Assembly: GCF_041146395.1 (NCBI RefSeq) | Contig: NC_090989.1 | Coordinates: forward strand, 223,046,843 to 223,110,842 | Source: Eulemur rufifrons | Taxonomy: Eukaryota > Chordata > Mammalia > Primates > Lemuridae | Length of the DNA: 64,000 bases | Direction of reading: 5' to 3' | In this document: one piece after another, positions 47,600 through 59,339 of the stretch | Layout of the letters: every line of letters starts with the position of its first letter | Position numbering within the stretch: position 1 is the first letter of the stretch | Program-made: the position numbers and the translations under genes | The notes under the pieces: generated by a model | What the model was told of the DNA's origin: nothing | Seen by the model: the letters and a program-made list of their open reading frames with translations, nothing else | The model's database searches: none

Positions 47600-48930
47600 T
47601 TTCTTTATAAAATAATTAGAAAGTTTAGAAAAATAAGCAACTACATCAGTGGAGAATAGCCATAATAATTTAATACCTATAGTGCAGACATAAGTACATC
47701 TGTAAAACAGGCTCTACTGTATATGAGAATTTAACATATGATCAGTGGGACATTAAAAACCAATAACAAAAGATTATTCAATAAATTTTGAGGAAAACAA
47801 TCATTATAATTTTGGGAAAAATCAACTTAAATCTTCATCACACGCTTTTGAATGGACCAAAATGATAAATGTAAAATAAATCAAACCATTTTTAAAAATC
47901 TTGACAAAAATACAAGTAAACACTGAATTTCCCAATGGGAGAGGACTATCTAGTTTCTAAAGGATTAAATAGTTCAGATAAAAATGCTCAGTAACTCAAA
48001 TTTTAAGTCTGAATTTAAAACTAAATCCTAACAACTAACAGAAAAACAACTAGAAGTAACATTTGCAGGAAATGCCACAGATGAAAAATGCTGTTGTTCT
48101 TTATACTGTACTTCCAACTTTTCTGTAAGTTTAGAAGTACTTCAAAATAAAATTTATGAATATCTTTGATATATGAAGAATTATTGCAACTTGATAAGAA
48201 AAACACTAAGACTTCAGTAGATGAATGGGTAAAGGACATGAACAGAAAGTATATACATAAACACACACTCACCAAAGTAAAACAGGTGGTTTACAGACAT
48301 GGACAGAAAATACTCAGTAGCAAAGCAATGCAAATTAAAACAAGACTTCAGTTTATATCTATTAAATTTGGGGGTTGTTTTTAGTAGTAATATGAAATGT
48401 TTGCCACGGTTAATGAAACAGGTACCCTTTCTCATTATTGGTGGGGATGTAAAGTTAGAATAAATAATTTAGGCACTTGTATCAAGAGTCTTGCATCCTT
48501 GAATAGTAATACCACTTCTAGGAATCACCTTGAAAGAAGATCCTGAAAAAAAGAAAAAGCTTTATGTGCAAAGATATTCACTAAGCATTTTTTATATTTA
48601 TGGAAACTCAGAAACAACTTAAATGTCAAGCTCTGTAGGAGGTTTTAAGGTAAATTATTAAATTACCATTAAAATGGTGTTTACAGAGTAATTTTTAAAA
48701 TAAAATGGTAAAATGTGCTCAATACTAAAAGCAAGATGCAAAAGTTTTATAGGTTATGATCACATATTTGTAAAAATGAAGACATGGGGAAAAAAGAATT
48801 TTTAAAAGTATTAATACGTGCTAACAGTAGTTGCTTTGAGTGGAGAGGCTAGGAGTAATTTTATTCTTTTGACTCTTTTACATTTACCAAATTTTCTTTA
48901 AGGAAAATTGTTAATTTTTTTATAATTATA
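47600..48930 (+). repeat. Old L1/HAL1-like element, 3' portion
   Basis: Blocks AGTGGAGAATAGCCATAATA, GACTTCAGTAGATGAATGGG, AGCAAAGCAATGCAAATTAA, TTATTGGTGGGGATGTAAAG and AGAAACAACTTAAATGTCAA are in LINE 3'-half order. It ends in TTTACATTTACCAAATTTTC with an A/T tail. Degenerate. Confidence 0.68.
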
Positions 48931-49643
48931 TAATGTAACTCATTAATAATTGTTACTGTGTCTAGAGCAGCAGAGAAATTTCATGGTATTTGCTAACCAT
49001 ACAGTCCAGGTTTGTGACTGTAATAAAGGAACTCTACATGAATTTTTAAGCAAAGGCTGACAATTTTCCCAATTCCATCTAGCACTAGCAGCCACAGAGA
49101 GGACAGGTATAGGAAAAAGATCGACGGACCAAGAACTCTTTTTGCTAGGTGCTTCGACACTGTAAGAAATCCAAAGATTAATTGGGTCTCAGGCCAAAAA
49201 AGAATCTTTTAGGAAAAATACAATTATACTAAAATTTCTTAATGATAATTTTGAGTCTGTTCTTTTTAAAAATGACCTTTTCTGAGTACAGGAATAATAA
49301 ATGCTTTTTTAAAAGTTTCAAGTGTTGTAGATATTTATGACAGAGAAAGTGACTATCACTATTATAGTTTGTTATGTAGTACTCCAAATTTTTTTTGATG
49401 AATATTTAACATTTGAAAAATAATAATGGCATCAATCTAAACAGACTGTTTTGTAACTTGAGTTTTCAGTTACAAGACAATGTCCCTTGTAAGAAAAAAT
49501 GGGCTCCCCACAGTTGTTTTAATGATGTATAATATTCCTTTTTTGGTATACCAACATTTGTTTAACCAATTCCTGATTGATAGTCATTTTGGTTAGCAAC
49601 TCCTCATTATTATCAACAATGCTACATTGAATATATATACCTG

Positions 49644-50435
49644 CAGTCCCGAACCCCTGGGCTGTGGATCAGTACTGGTCCATGGCCTGTTTGGAACCGG
49701 CCGCACAGCAGGAAGTGAGCAGTGGGCAAGCGAGCATAGAAGCTTCATCTGTATTTACGGCTGCTCCCCATTGCTTGCATCACCGCCTGAGCTCCACTTC
49801 CTGTCAGGTGAGCCAGCATTAGATTTTCTTTTCTTTTTTTTTTTTTTTTTGAGACAGAGTCTCACTTTGTTGTCCAGGCTAGAGTGAGTGCCGTGGCGTC
49901 AGCCTAGCTCACAGCAACCTCAAACTCCTGGGCTCAAGCAATCCTCCTGCCTCAGCCTCCCGAGTAGCTGGGACTACAGGCATGCGCCACTATGCCCGGC
50001 TAATTTTTCTATATATATTTTTAGTTGTCCATATAGTTTCTTTCTATTTTTAGTAGAGACGGGGTCTCGCTCTTGCTCAGGCTGGTCTCGAACTCCTGAC
50101 CTTGAGCGATCCACCCGCCTCGGCCTCCCAGAGTGCTAGGATTACAGGCGTGAGCCACCACGCCCGGCCTCAGCATTAGATTTTCATAGGAGCATGAACC
50201 CTACTGTAAACTGCACATGCAAGGGATCTAGGATGTGGGCTCCTTATGAGAATCTAATGCCTGATGATCTGAGGTGTAGCTGAGGTGGTGATGCTAGCAC
50301 TGGGGAGTAACTGCAAATGTAATAAATGTAATGCACTTGATTCATGCCCAAAACATTCCCCTCTTCCCTCTAGTTCATGGAAAAATTGTCTTCCATGAAA
50401 CTGGTCCCTGGTGCCAAAAATGTTGAGTATTGCTG
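49644..50435. mobile_element. MER1-type hAT element interrupted by an Alu
   Basis: Left end CAGTCCCGAACCCCTGGGCT, GGACCGG-like block near 49,665 and CGGCCGCACAGCAGGAAGTG; right end GGAAAAATTGTCTTCCATGA, CTGGTCCCTGGTGCCAAAAA and a final TTGCTG. This is the well-known MER1 (Charlie-related) layout. It has no transposase frame. The Alu 49,829-50,169 sits inside. A clear 8-bp target duplication is not evident. Confidence 0.85.
49829..50169 (-). mobile_element. Alu SINE, young strepsirrhine type, inside MER1
   Basis: Full-length, reverse orientation, from the T-tail and GAGACAGAGTCTCACTTTGT to CACCACGCCCGGCC. The middle reads TCTATATATATTTTTAGTTG and CCATATAGTTTCTTTCTATT. A perfect 15-bp duplication CAGCATTAGATTTTC lies at 49,814-49,828 and 50,171-50,185. 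Confidence 0.97.
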
Positions 50436-51130
50436 GTATACACACGTCTTTGTGCACCTGTGCAAAAAAAATGTTTGAATATATTACAATAAACACACGA
50501 CAGTCTTAAATATTTCTGTATGATAAATTCCTAAAAATGGAATTTTTTGGAAAAAACTTATTGCTAAGCAGACTTTTATAAATGTTTATATTCACAACTA
50601 GTCTGTAAGGAGAATGCCTATTTCCTTACATGTTCAGCAATCTACTATCATGTGTTGTTTCGGCCAATCTAAGAGGTGAAAAATATTGCCTTTGTTTTCT
50701 TTTATATTTCTTTAATTATTAGAAATGTTGACCATCTTTTCTTAGGTCTGTTGATTATTTGTTTTTCTTCTAGGATTTGGCCATTGTTGTCCTTTGTCCA
50801 TATTTCTATTTGCTTATCTTTTCTTGTCGGTTTATAAAAGCTCTTTTTACATAAAGAAATGTAGTCCTTAATTATGTGTTGTATAATTTTATAAGGTTTT
50901 CTTTTGACTCTTGTTGTTTCAATTTTTTGTATAAAAATTCTTTAATTTTAATGTAGTTAGATTTGTCAGTATTTTTTTTCCTAATTCTGGGTTTGTGTCA
51001 TGCTTAGAAAGCCCTTTACTCAAAGATTATAAGTAATATTCACTTATGTTTTCTTCAAGTATTTTTATGATTTATTTTACATTTTTATTTTTGAAGCATC
51101 TGGAACTTATTTTGATGCAAGGGGTTAGTG

Positions 51131-51879
51131 GATATCCAGCTAACTTTTTCACAAATGGCTAGTCAGTTGGCCTAATACCATTATTAAATAATCCATCTTT
51201 TCTACACTAATTTGAAATGCCACATTTATGATGGACTAAATTTTCCTATATGCTTAGTATATCTCTGGAATCCATTTACCTCTGCTTCTGAGCCAGAAAA
51301 TGGCAATTCTTTTTGTAAATATACTCCCAGTTGAGAAAATATTCTTATTCTGGAATTGAACATCCCGAGACGATATGGAAACTTCCCTTGTACTAACTTA
51401 TTTTGCAACAAGAATCATCAGTCTTTGGAATTTTGGTTAACATGGCTAACAAAGTCAAATTTAGTATTATTCCCAAGATACTGTGAGCATTACCTACAGG
51501 TCCTTACCCCAACTTTACTTGTCAAAGGATTAACAATGTTCATCCTTCAATATCTCCGGCCAGTGAGTTCACTGTGACAAAATAATAGACCCCTGAATTG
51601 AAAGTCTTATGTATAATAGAGGTTGATAATATCAATCTAAGCAATGGAACTTTCTCTCTCAAAGATGCTCTGAGTATGAATGAATGTTTAGATATATATG
51701 TAGAAGTGAGTAACTTACTAAGAATCTCCTTTTCCAGGCAGTGCATCTAACTCTGTGTAGATTTTCATTGAAAACATTAAAAATAGATGTAGTATTTTAT
51801 CTTAGGGAACATTCTGAATGGGTAGAGTTCACACAGAATCAACAGCATGGAGACCCGCCACAGTCTACCATTTGTCATA
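51131..51879. other. Unassigned intergenic sequence
   Basis: Nothing recognised apart from a run of short frames. Composition is like the surrounding DNA. Confidence 0.5.
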
Positions 51880-51881
51880 GT

Positions 51882-51929
<48 letters not shown>
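51880..51929. repeat. Compound (GT)n(GA)n microsatellite
   Basis: About 13 GT units (51,880-51,906) are followed without interruption by about 12 GA units (to 51,929). The GT part can adopt Z-DNA and the GA part, with mirror symmetry, can form H-DNA. The length is likely polymorphic. Its flanking frames are artefacts. Confidence 0.97.
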
Positions 51930-53699
51930 CTCTTTCTTCAGTTACCACAGCATGAAGGAAAGGAATGACCCTGCATCCTACAATCTCAGTATCTCTGATA
52001 GAATGCCATATTGTGCCTTTAGATTCCATTTTGTGGGTTTTGTGCAATGACTCACTCCTCCTATGTAATCTCTGGCTCCAGGGAAGACTTAAACTATTAG
52101 ACAGAGTAGGTACGATGCCTAAGCACAATACATGTAGGGGCCCACAAAAATGTTTTAATTTCTTTTAAAATAAGAAACAAAAAGAAAATGAACTTTGGGG
52201 TCAAAGAAAATGTTTTGTTATACAATATTAATCTATTCATCTTTATATCAACATAGTTACAAAATAAAATCTTTAATATTTGTTTATGGAGCAAGAGGCC
52301 CACAAAATTCATAACACAGCCTTGCCTGTCCCTCAAAAGGTTTCTTGCAAAAGGAACACTGGAAGTTTGGTAATTCCTTCCTCTCTCTTCCCCTCCTGGA
52401 AATTCATAATTAAAGGCTTATAGAAGCCCTGCAATTTAAAAACAAAAACAAAAACCTGTACATTTTAGTTTATTCCAGAGTTCTCCAGACTCATTTGATC
52501 CTGGAACCTTTTTCTTCCACATAATAACTTCTGTCTTCTCCCAGAACTAGTGATCCATGGAAGAACTTGGGGAAAACTTGACTTCCTATTATAATAATAT
52601 TAAGATTCGACATTGATCAAGAGAGTCTATAGCTGAAACCTCTCAACGACTTTTTTTAAGCAGACTATACAGAAGCCTAAGGGATTATTCTTTGTTCTAT
52701 GCAAATAGAGTTACAATGCATACCTGATGCTCTTTGACAAGCATGCTACCAGCACAGCCCTACCTATCCGCTTGGCAAGAGAATTTTCTTATTGCACAAG
52801 GTTCAGATTTATGCTACACGGCTCACTGAGAACCATTTCAATTCAGTTTTCTTGATAGGTTTGCAGCAGTGTGAGGATGAAAATAATTCCAAAATGGCAA
52901 GGAAGGGTGAAAAGCTGCTTTCCTGAATCCCACAACATGTCACTCCTTAACCTATCAGACCTTACTGAGAGTGCCTTAAAATCTGTCAGCTCTCAAAAGG
53001 TTCCTCCAGTAACAGATTTCTTGGTTCCATCTCAGTTTCTGCAGTTCCCATAACCACAGCCTGTTCAATTGAGCAGTGTTCAGCTACATGAATGCTGAAA
53101 TTAAAATGTGCGTTCAAAATTCAATCCGTAGCAAAACTGGCCTAACTTAGAAGCATCTCCACAGTCAGATTTAATAAAAAGATATGAATTTGAGGTAAAA
53201 GGCAGAGGAAGGATAAATTTCTCTGAGGAATAAAATAAAACTAGAAAATGTTGTGGGTTTATATGCTGATGAATGTCCCTTTAAGGTCAGTTTTTTGTTT
53301 GACAGAAAATATCAAGACCCTACGTTCTTTCTTTTCAACAATCAGAAGGTTTATCCATAGAAAGATGATCATCTCTATACTTTTTCTGGAAGCAGACACA
53401 TTTGTCTACCCATAGTGTTTTTAAATACATAATTTTCTCACCTTAGAGAAACTCACAAGCTTCTGGTTAAATGGAAATCATCCAATCTAGGTGATAATAG
53501 TTTTTATTAGGAAATAAAGTTCCTTTTAAGGGAAAAACTCTGCTCATTTAACTATAGACTTGACTTTTAAAAGATAGAGAATTAATTCCCCAAACACATA
53601 GATTTAGCAAAACAAACAAATGACAACCATAAAAACATCATTTGGCCAGGCCCTCATTTTTATATCTTTTATTATAGCCAATACACGTCACTGAAATTA
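51930..53699. other. Unassigned intergenic sequence
   Basis: No gene or repeat family recognised. Several 60-88-codon frames exist in all registers without any domain or splice context. Confidence 0.5.
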
Positions 53700-53835
53700 T
53701 TTGTTTACAGGTCTGACTGTCCTCAAATAGAAAAGTCCTTGAGGATAGAGCTTGTGATATTTGGCTTGGACTCTCAAATGCCTACCAGATTAGCTAGCAC
53801 ATAATAGGAGATTAATGAAGCTTGTGGAATGAAGA
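53700..53835 (+). repeat. L2 LINE 3' end
   Basis: The blocks GTCCTTGAGGATAGAGCTTG, TGCCTACCAGATTAGCTAGC and ATAGGAGATTAATGAAGC fit the L2 3' end pattern (gained and lost substitutions throughout). Confidence 0.6.
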
Positions 53836-54289
53836 TCTAAATATTCTGATCTGGCTGTTTAATAGTATAAGCTACTGGAAATGTTCAATATAGTCATGAC
53901 TGTTAATTATATTGTTATTCCTCATGCTGAATACTGATACTGTGCAAGCATATGGGAAAAATTCCCAGGAAGTAGTGCTTAATTGAAATAGAATTTCATA
54001 GGATATCACTTATGGTATGTGTATGTTGAGAGAGAGAGAATATGAATTACCCTGGCAGACAGAGGGGATGAAGTTCTGATAAAATTGCTGACATTGATTT
54101 TATATACTATTGAAGCCTTGCCCAGGCTCCTGATTTTTGAGTCAATAAACATATCCATAACTTTTTTTGCAGATACTACTGAATACTAATAAAAATAGTA
54201 GCAAAGGAAAAGGAAATCATTTTAAAGGCAAATCATTTTGATAATCTTCTTGAACAATCTAACTGGAATACTTGGAAAGATAGTAAGGA

Positions 54290-54409
54290 CAGATGGTCCC
54301 CGACTTACCATGGTTCAATTTAAGATTTTTTGACTTTTGGATGGTGCGAAAGCTATACGCATTCAGTTGAAACTGTAACCCCACTGCATATCACGGAGTA
54401 TCTGTCTGT
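54290..54409 (+). mobile_element. Tigger-group MITE fragment
   Basis: CAGATGGTCCCCGACTTACC, GACTTTTGGATGGTGCGAAA and CTATACGCATTCAGTTGAAA mark one terminus of a family whose other end appears at 56,633-56,761. The copy is truncated on its right. Confidence 0.68.
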
Positions 54410-55369
54410 ACATCAATCAGCCAACAAATATTTAATGAGTACTGCTTAGCTACTCTATAATATGCTAGATGTTTGGTGGAGGAAATACCGGGGGAATGTA
54501 ATTGACATTTGGTCACTGATCTTTCAGGGCTCATGAACTACCTGGGGAGACGATAGCAACATACCTAGAACAAAATACCTAACAGAAAACAGGAACAGAC
54601 AGTGATTTTAAATCATGCTTCCATATGTCATTGCCATTCTAGAAACAACACCATGGTAGCCTATTTTCTTTTGGTCTACAAATTGGTAAAAGAAAAAAAA
54701 AATTGATTAGCATTTTCTCAATTTTATATTTTTATCCTAGATATCTTCTTTAAGCTATTGGTGTTTAGTACCATTTAATCTAATTAATAAGGTGGCAAAA
54801 AGATATACATCTGTAGCAAACACATATTATAGTAAGAGAAAAAAATTCTGAAATTGCTGAGCACTTAATTTCACAGCTTCTTATTTTTAAGGAAATATAT
54901 TACTAATTGTAATGGTACATTTTATATACAAATGCAATGTCATATTTTCTTTTGGCAAAATTGTCCCTGGTTTGTAGGATGAATTAAATATATCAATATT
55001 TTATGGTGTTCCTACCAGATGACCATCATATTCAGGTACTTTACTACTGAAATACATTTGGTATGTAAGTATATAAGCAAGTGTTAAATGGAATGAGCAA
55101 CCAATTTTATCAATTTTTGTCTATTTATATGCTGACATTCTACAGAGTCTGTAAGACTGCTAGTGCCACAAACAGATGCTCAAATAATAAGGTCTGTCAA
55201 TGAGCAACATTAGTCTAGAAACGTTTTCTTAAGGTATGTGGTGTTTGAAATAAATCTTGAAGGATGAATCACATTTGGGAAAAAATGCTTTAGAAATGCA
55301 CAGTGACCCAATAGTTTTTATGGCATCTGGTGGTAGGGGGTGTTAATTTTCACAGCCACATTTTTAATA

Positions 55370-56035
55370 ATCTTATTTTTCAAATTAAGGACATATGTAC
55401 ATTCTTAAAAATATTTTTAAACTACCAAAACATAGTAAGAAGAAAATCACCCTACTACTTGAGTAAGCTACTATTAACATTTTGATGTACTTTTTTTCCT
55501 GTGAATTTTTTAAAAGTTGTGATCATCCATCTGTACAATTTTGTATCCAGATTTCAGTTAAGATGTGAAGTTTTTTCATGGTATTAAAAAAAATCTATGG
55601 ATATGGTATCTTTAAATCCTGCATAAAATTCCACTGTAAAGACATACCAATCTATACACCAGTGACCTTCTTGCTGTACATTTAGGTTAAAGTTTCTAGT
55701 TTTTCACTATTATAAGCCTGAGATGAGCAGGGTAGTTGATGTTTTTGTTTCCCTCTGTCCATTTCACCCTCTTTGTGGTTCCCAGATCTTGTTCTATCCT
55801 CAATTGGCCGTGCGGTTTGGGGAGGATTGGCCCAGCTCCAGGATTGGTTTAAGTTAGTCAGTGTAACCCATGCCCCTGCCCATGAAGGCTGGTTCAGGGG
55901 ATGGGCAAATAACCATTTTAAAAAGTCAAAATGTTCTCATGACACTCTTTACTCAAAAACTTCATTTTCAGAGGTAGAATTACTATATGTGGCACCAGAA
56001 TGCTTTCCAATGTATCAGATAAACATAGTCATAGT
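55370..56035 (-). repeat. Old LINE fragment, reverse orientation, with an unassigned insert
   Basis: The parts 55,370-55,742 and 55,916-56,035 (AGTGACCTTCTTGCTGTACA; AGAATGCTTTCCAATGTATC) look like reverse-strand L1/HAL1 3' sequence. The intervening 55,743-55,915 (CCAGGATTGGTTTAAGTTAG, TGAAGGCTGGTTCAGGGGAT) is richer in G/C and is a different, unnamed piece. The 88-codon frame over this junction is not a gene. Confidence 0.5.
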
Positions 56036-56632
56036 ATAAAATTCTTGGAACCATTAAAGGGCACAGTGGATGTGATTCAGGAAAGAGAGAGCCTGACTAT
56101 TATAGGTACCTAGGACAGAATTTATGTTCAAAGAAAAAGCTGGTGAAATAAGTATTGGCATATAAAAGCAAACTCATTGATGTTTAAGACACACACGTTT
56201 TATAATCATACATTTCACTCATACATTTTAAATCCTGGGACAAAATGGCTACACTGTATGTTAGAAATGATGCTGAACTACCACATATTAGCAGAACTGA
56301 AATCCTTAAGAAAAACAAAAGGTTGTTCTGTGTTTGTCCTACATACAACCTCAGTTTATAAGAGATAGAAATAAGGTAATCACTAAAGAACTCAAAATCA
56401 AGGAGAAGTATCTACTGCTATTAGAAGAGACATACCAATTTTCACTGTCTACAACAGTGGCTGTTCTAGACAAAGGCTGGAAGATATGGTCACTTTTGTG
56501 GAGTTTGAATGAATTTAGTGAGTCCTGGAATCTTCAGGTCTTTGCTGACAAAAAGAATCCTAAATGAATAAAAGTTCATGGATCCCTGCTCTCTTACCAA
56601 GTGATAAACAGTGCTTGTATCAGTAAGATATA

Positions 56633-56761
56633 CAGATGCTCCTTGATTTATGACGGGCTTACCTAAGTCAAAAATAAATTGAAAATGTATTTAATACACC
56701 AATAAACTCATTATAAAGTCAAAAAATTGAAGTTGAACCATCATAAGTTGGGAACCATCTA
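56633..56761 (-). mobile_element. Tigger-group MITE, internally deleted, TA-flanked
   Basis: CAGATGCTCCTTGATTTATG at one end and AGTTGGGAACCATCT at the other are inverted-repeat termini, and TA flanks both sides. At 129 bp it has lost most of its interior. Same family as 54,290-54,409. Confidence 0.75.
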
Positions 56762-57515
56762 TACTTGTAGGTATGGGGGGCTGACAGGGAGTTTGGGACC
56801 CCAGAGATCACACTAAAGGAGCCAAACATATTTAAGTTTGCCGATAATATGAGACTTCATACATTAGCATGCACAGAGACTTCTGATCCCAATGCAATGG
56901 TGGACAGGGCTTTACTTTAAACTCAAGTCACTTGGCACAGTGTTTTTAGTATTGTTGCCTGCTACAATGGCTGGCAGGTTGCCAGTATTTTATAGTATAT
57001 GCTGCCTCCTGACATATTGAATAGCAGTTTTGACCTCTGTTAATAGAAAGTGGACACAAATATTTGAAGTGGCTTATAAGAAATCTATTCAAAAGTAGAA
57101 AAATACCAACAAAGCAGACACAGGAAATCTATAGATAGAATAGAGCAAGACCAAAGGAAGGGTTAAGGCATAGATATGAATCCACCCATTTCCCACATTG
57201 ATCTACAAATTTGGCTTGGAGTTTCCTGCCAGCCAAGGCACAAAGATTAACATGAGCACTTAAGACAATGATTCACATTGTCCCAAAGAAATAGGGATAT
57301 CTGTGTATTTCATGGGGGGCGGGCAGAGAGGGAGATTTCCACATATGAATATTTGGTAACTAATTAGTTTTGGAGGTCTCTAAGCTGCCATTATATTTAA
57401 TAACAATTATTATTTTTGTTTATATGGCATTTAATACTTTGCAGAGTAATTTCACATTTTTTCTTTAATCTGCACAAAAATCCTGTGATGTAACATTTTA
57501 GGGTAAGGTATTATT

Positions 57516-57793
57516 ATTTTCTCTTTAGAGACAAGGTATCGTTCTGTCATTCAGGCTGGAGTGCAGTGGCACAATCATAGCTCACTACAACCTCCACCTT
57601 AGGGACTCAAGTGATCCTCCCGCCCCAGCCTCCCGAGTAGGCACATGGGCATGGCACCCAGCTAATTTGTTTTTGTAGAGACAGTCTCATTATGTTGCCC
57701 AGGGTGGTCTCAAACTCCTGATCTCAAGCAATACTCCCACCTTGGCCTCCCAAAGTGCTGGGATTATATAGGCCTGAGCCACCACATCCGGCC
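57516..57793 (-). mobile_element. Alu SINE, old (AluJ-like), reverse orientation
   Basis: Reads GAGACAAGGTATCGTTCTGT, CAGGCTGGAGTGCAGTGGC and ends CACCACATCCGGCC. Both arms are present but lack the strepsirrhine middle block. The direct repeat AAGGTATTATT / AAGGTATTACT (57,505 and 57,794) is its target duplication. Confidence 0.95.
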
Positions 57794-58179
57794 AAGGTAT
57801 TACTAAAGCAATAATGTATCTTTCATTCTCGCATCTAAGAACCCCGTCTAACCCAGAACACAACACAAAAAGTAGAAAGATCTCTGAGATACAAACCAAA
57901 TGGCAAAAAAACTCTCTTTCCCAACCTATAACCTGAAATTCTAACAAGGTTAATTTCCTTCCTGAAACCACAGTGGATTAAAAGTAACAAAATAGAAACT
58001 ATTACAGAGAGGCACTCTGAAAGGCCTCAAATGGCTACACAGGAAAGCAGAGACAAGACCTAAAAACAAACAAAGTAATAGTTAGTGTACAAACTAAAAA
58101 CCCTAAACATACACCAAGTAGGATAAGCCAGGATGTGTTAAGCGGTCAGATCCTCTCCCGCCCTGGACCTCTATGAATT

Positions 58180-58650
58180 AGTTCTTCACACGCTATCTCA
58201 GCGATCTTTCAGGAACCAAAAGGTGATTTTGCTTGCCTACTGCCAACTCTTAGAACCCTTCAGTGACTTTCCAAGCTCCAAGCTCATAAGATAAATCCTT
58301 ATTTAAAAGAGCCCACAAGGTCTCCCGCGGGTGCTGGCTGCTGCCTGCCTCTCCAGCCTCACCTCTCTTCAGCCCCACCTGTTTGGGCCTTTTCATATTT
58401 TCTTCCTGCTACCTGGAAGTGTCTCACTGCTGCCTCTCCTGGGCAACCTGAAATGTCATTTCCTTAGAAAGCCTGACCTGGTCGTGAAGCCTAGATTAGG
58501 CTCTCCTGTGCACCATTGGCACCTTTGCAGTTGAGAACTCGTCACAATTGCACTTCGTTAGTCTGATTGTTTAGTAACTATTTCCTCCCGTGTACTGTGA
58601 GCTCTGGTGGAACAAGGACTATGTCTGGCTTGATTATATGCCGAATATTT
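58180..58650 (+). repeat. L2 LINE 3' portion
   Basis: The order CCTGCCTCTCCAGCCTCACC, GGGCCTTTTCATATTTTCTT, CTGCTACCTGGAAGTG, AATGTCATTTCCTTAGAAAG, GTGTACTGTGAGCTCTGGTG is that of L2 ORF end and 3' UTR. Its 67-codon frame is a relic. Confidence 0.78.
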
Positions 58651-59339
58651 ACTGGAAAAAAAAAAGTAAGTAATGTCACAGGATAAGCATGATACATCTT
58701 CCTGGGATATAGTATTTAAATTTTACTAAAATATCTCTTTGGGGAGGGGAAGGCTATCATTTTCTTTATTAAAGCAAAAAAAAAAAAAGATTATGAAGTA
58801 GAATGGAAATTCACATAAATTTTAAAACTAAAACAAGACTTCCAGAATGCTTCAGGCTACGCCCCCAGACTTTACTAGAGACATTGTGTTTAAAATAATA
58901 TGGAAACACAATGTGGTAAAAGATCCATTTCCCAGGGGATCAGGATAACCAGGGTTTATCTTCATTATACCAGATGAGAATATGTGTATGAAGAGGGCTT
59001 TGCAAACTGTAAGGCTTTGTGCAAATATAGTATTAGTATTGAAAAATCCGTTTCCCGAAGAGGGGGAATGATTTGGCTATTACATCGCCAATTACAGGTG
59101 GGGCTGGCTCCAGAACCCAAGCCTCCTGGGGCCTGTCTAGCCCACTGCTTTTCATTAACGCACAGCACTTGCCACCTGGTCCCTGCCGCAAAGGGGCGCC
59201 TCCCTCCCAAGCTAGGAGCCATATCTGGGGCGGACGGCTTATGCCAGCCTCAAAGACATTTTATAAGTTTCGATCAACCAGACTGAGAAGCGGGTAGGAA
59301 AACAAGCCAAGCATTTCCCAACATCGTAATCCAGGGGCT

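Larger units (their letters stand above)
49270..51130 (-). mobile_element. Old L1 in reverse orientation, split by MER1
   Basis: The left part (49,270-49,643: ATGATGTATAATATTCC, TTGATAGTCATTTTGGTTAG) and the right part (50,436-51,130: AAATTCCTAAAAATGGAATT, GGTCTGTTGATTATTTG, GAGCATCTGG-like block near 51,095) read as reverse-strand L1 3' sequence. The DNA transposon at 49,644-50,435 lies between them. Confidence 0.65.

Noticed and set aside
51741..52128. Overlapping frames on both strands around 51.9 kb
   Set aside because: They are created by the GT/GA microsatellite (alternating Val/Cys, Arg/Glu and Ser/Leu, Thr/His runs).
55773..56039. An 88-codon frame with tryptophans that looked protein-like
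   Set aside because: It runs across a boundary between an unnamed repeat piece and a LINE fragment. No splice sites or homology support a gene.
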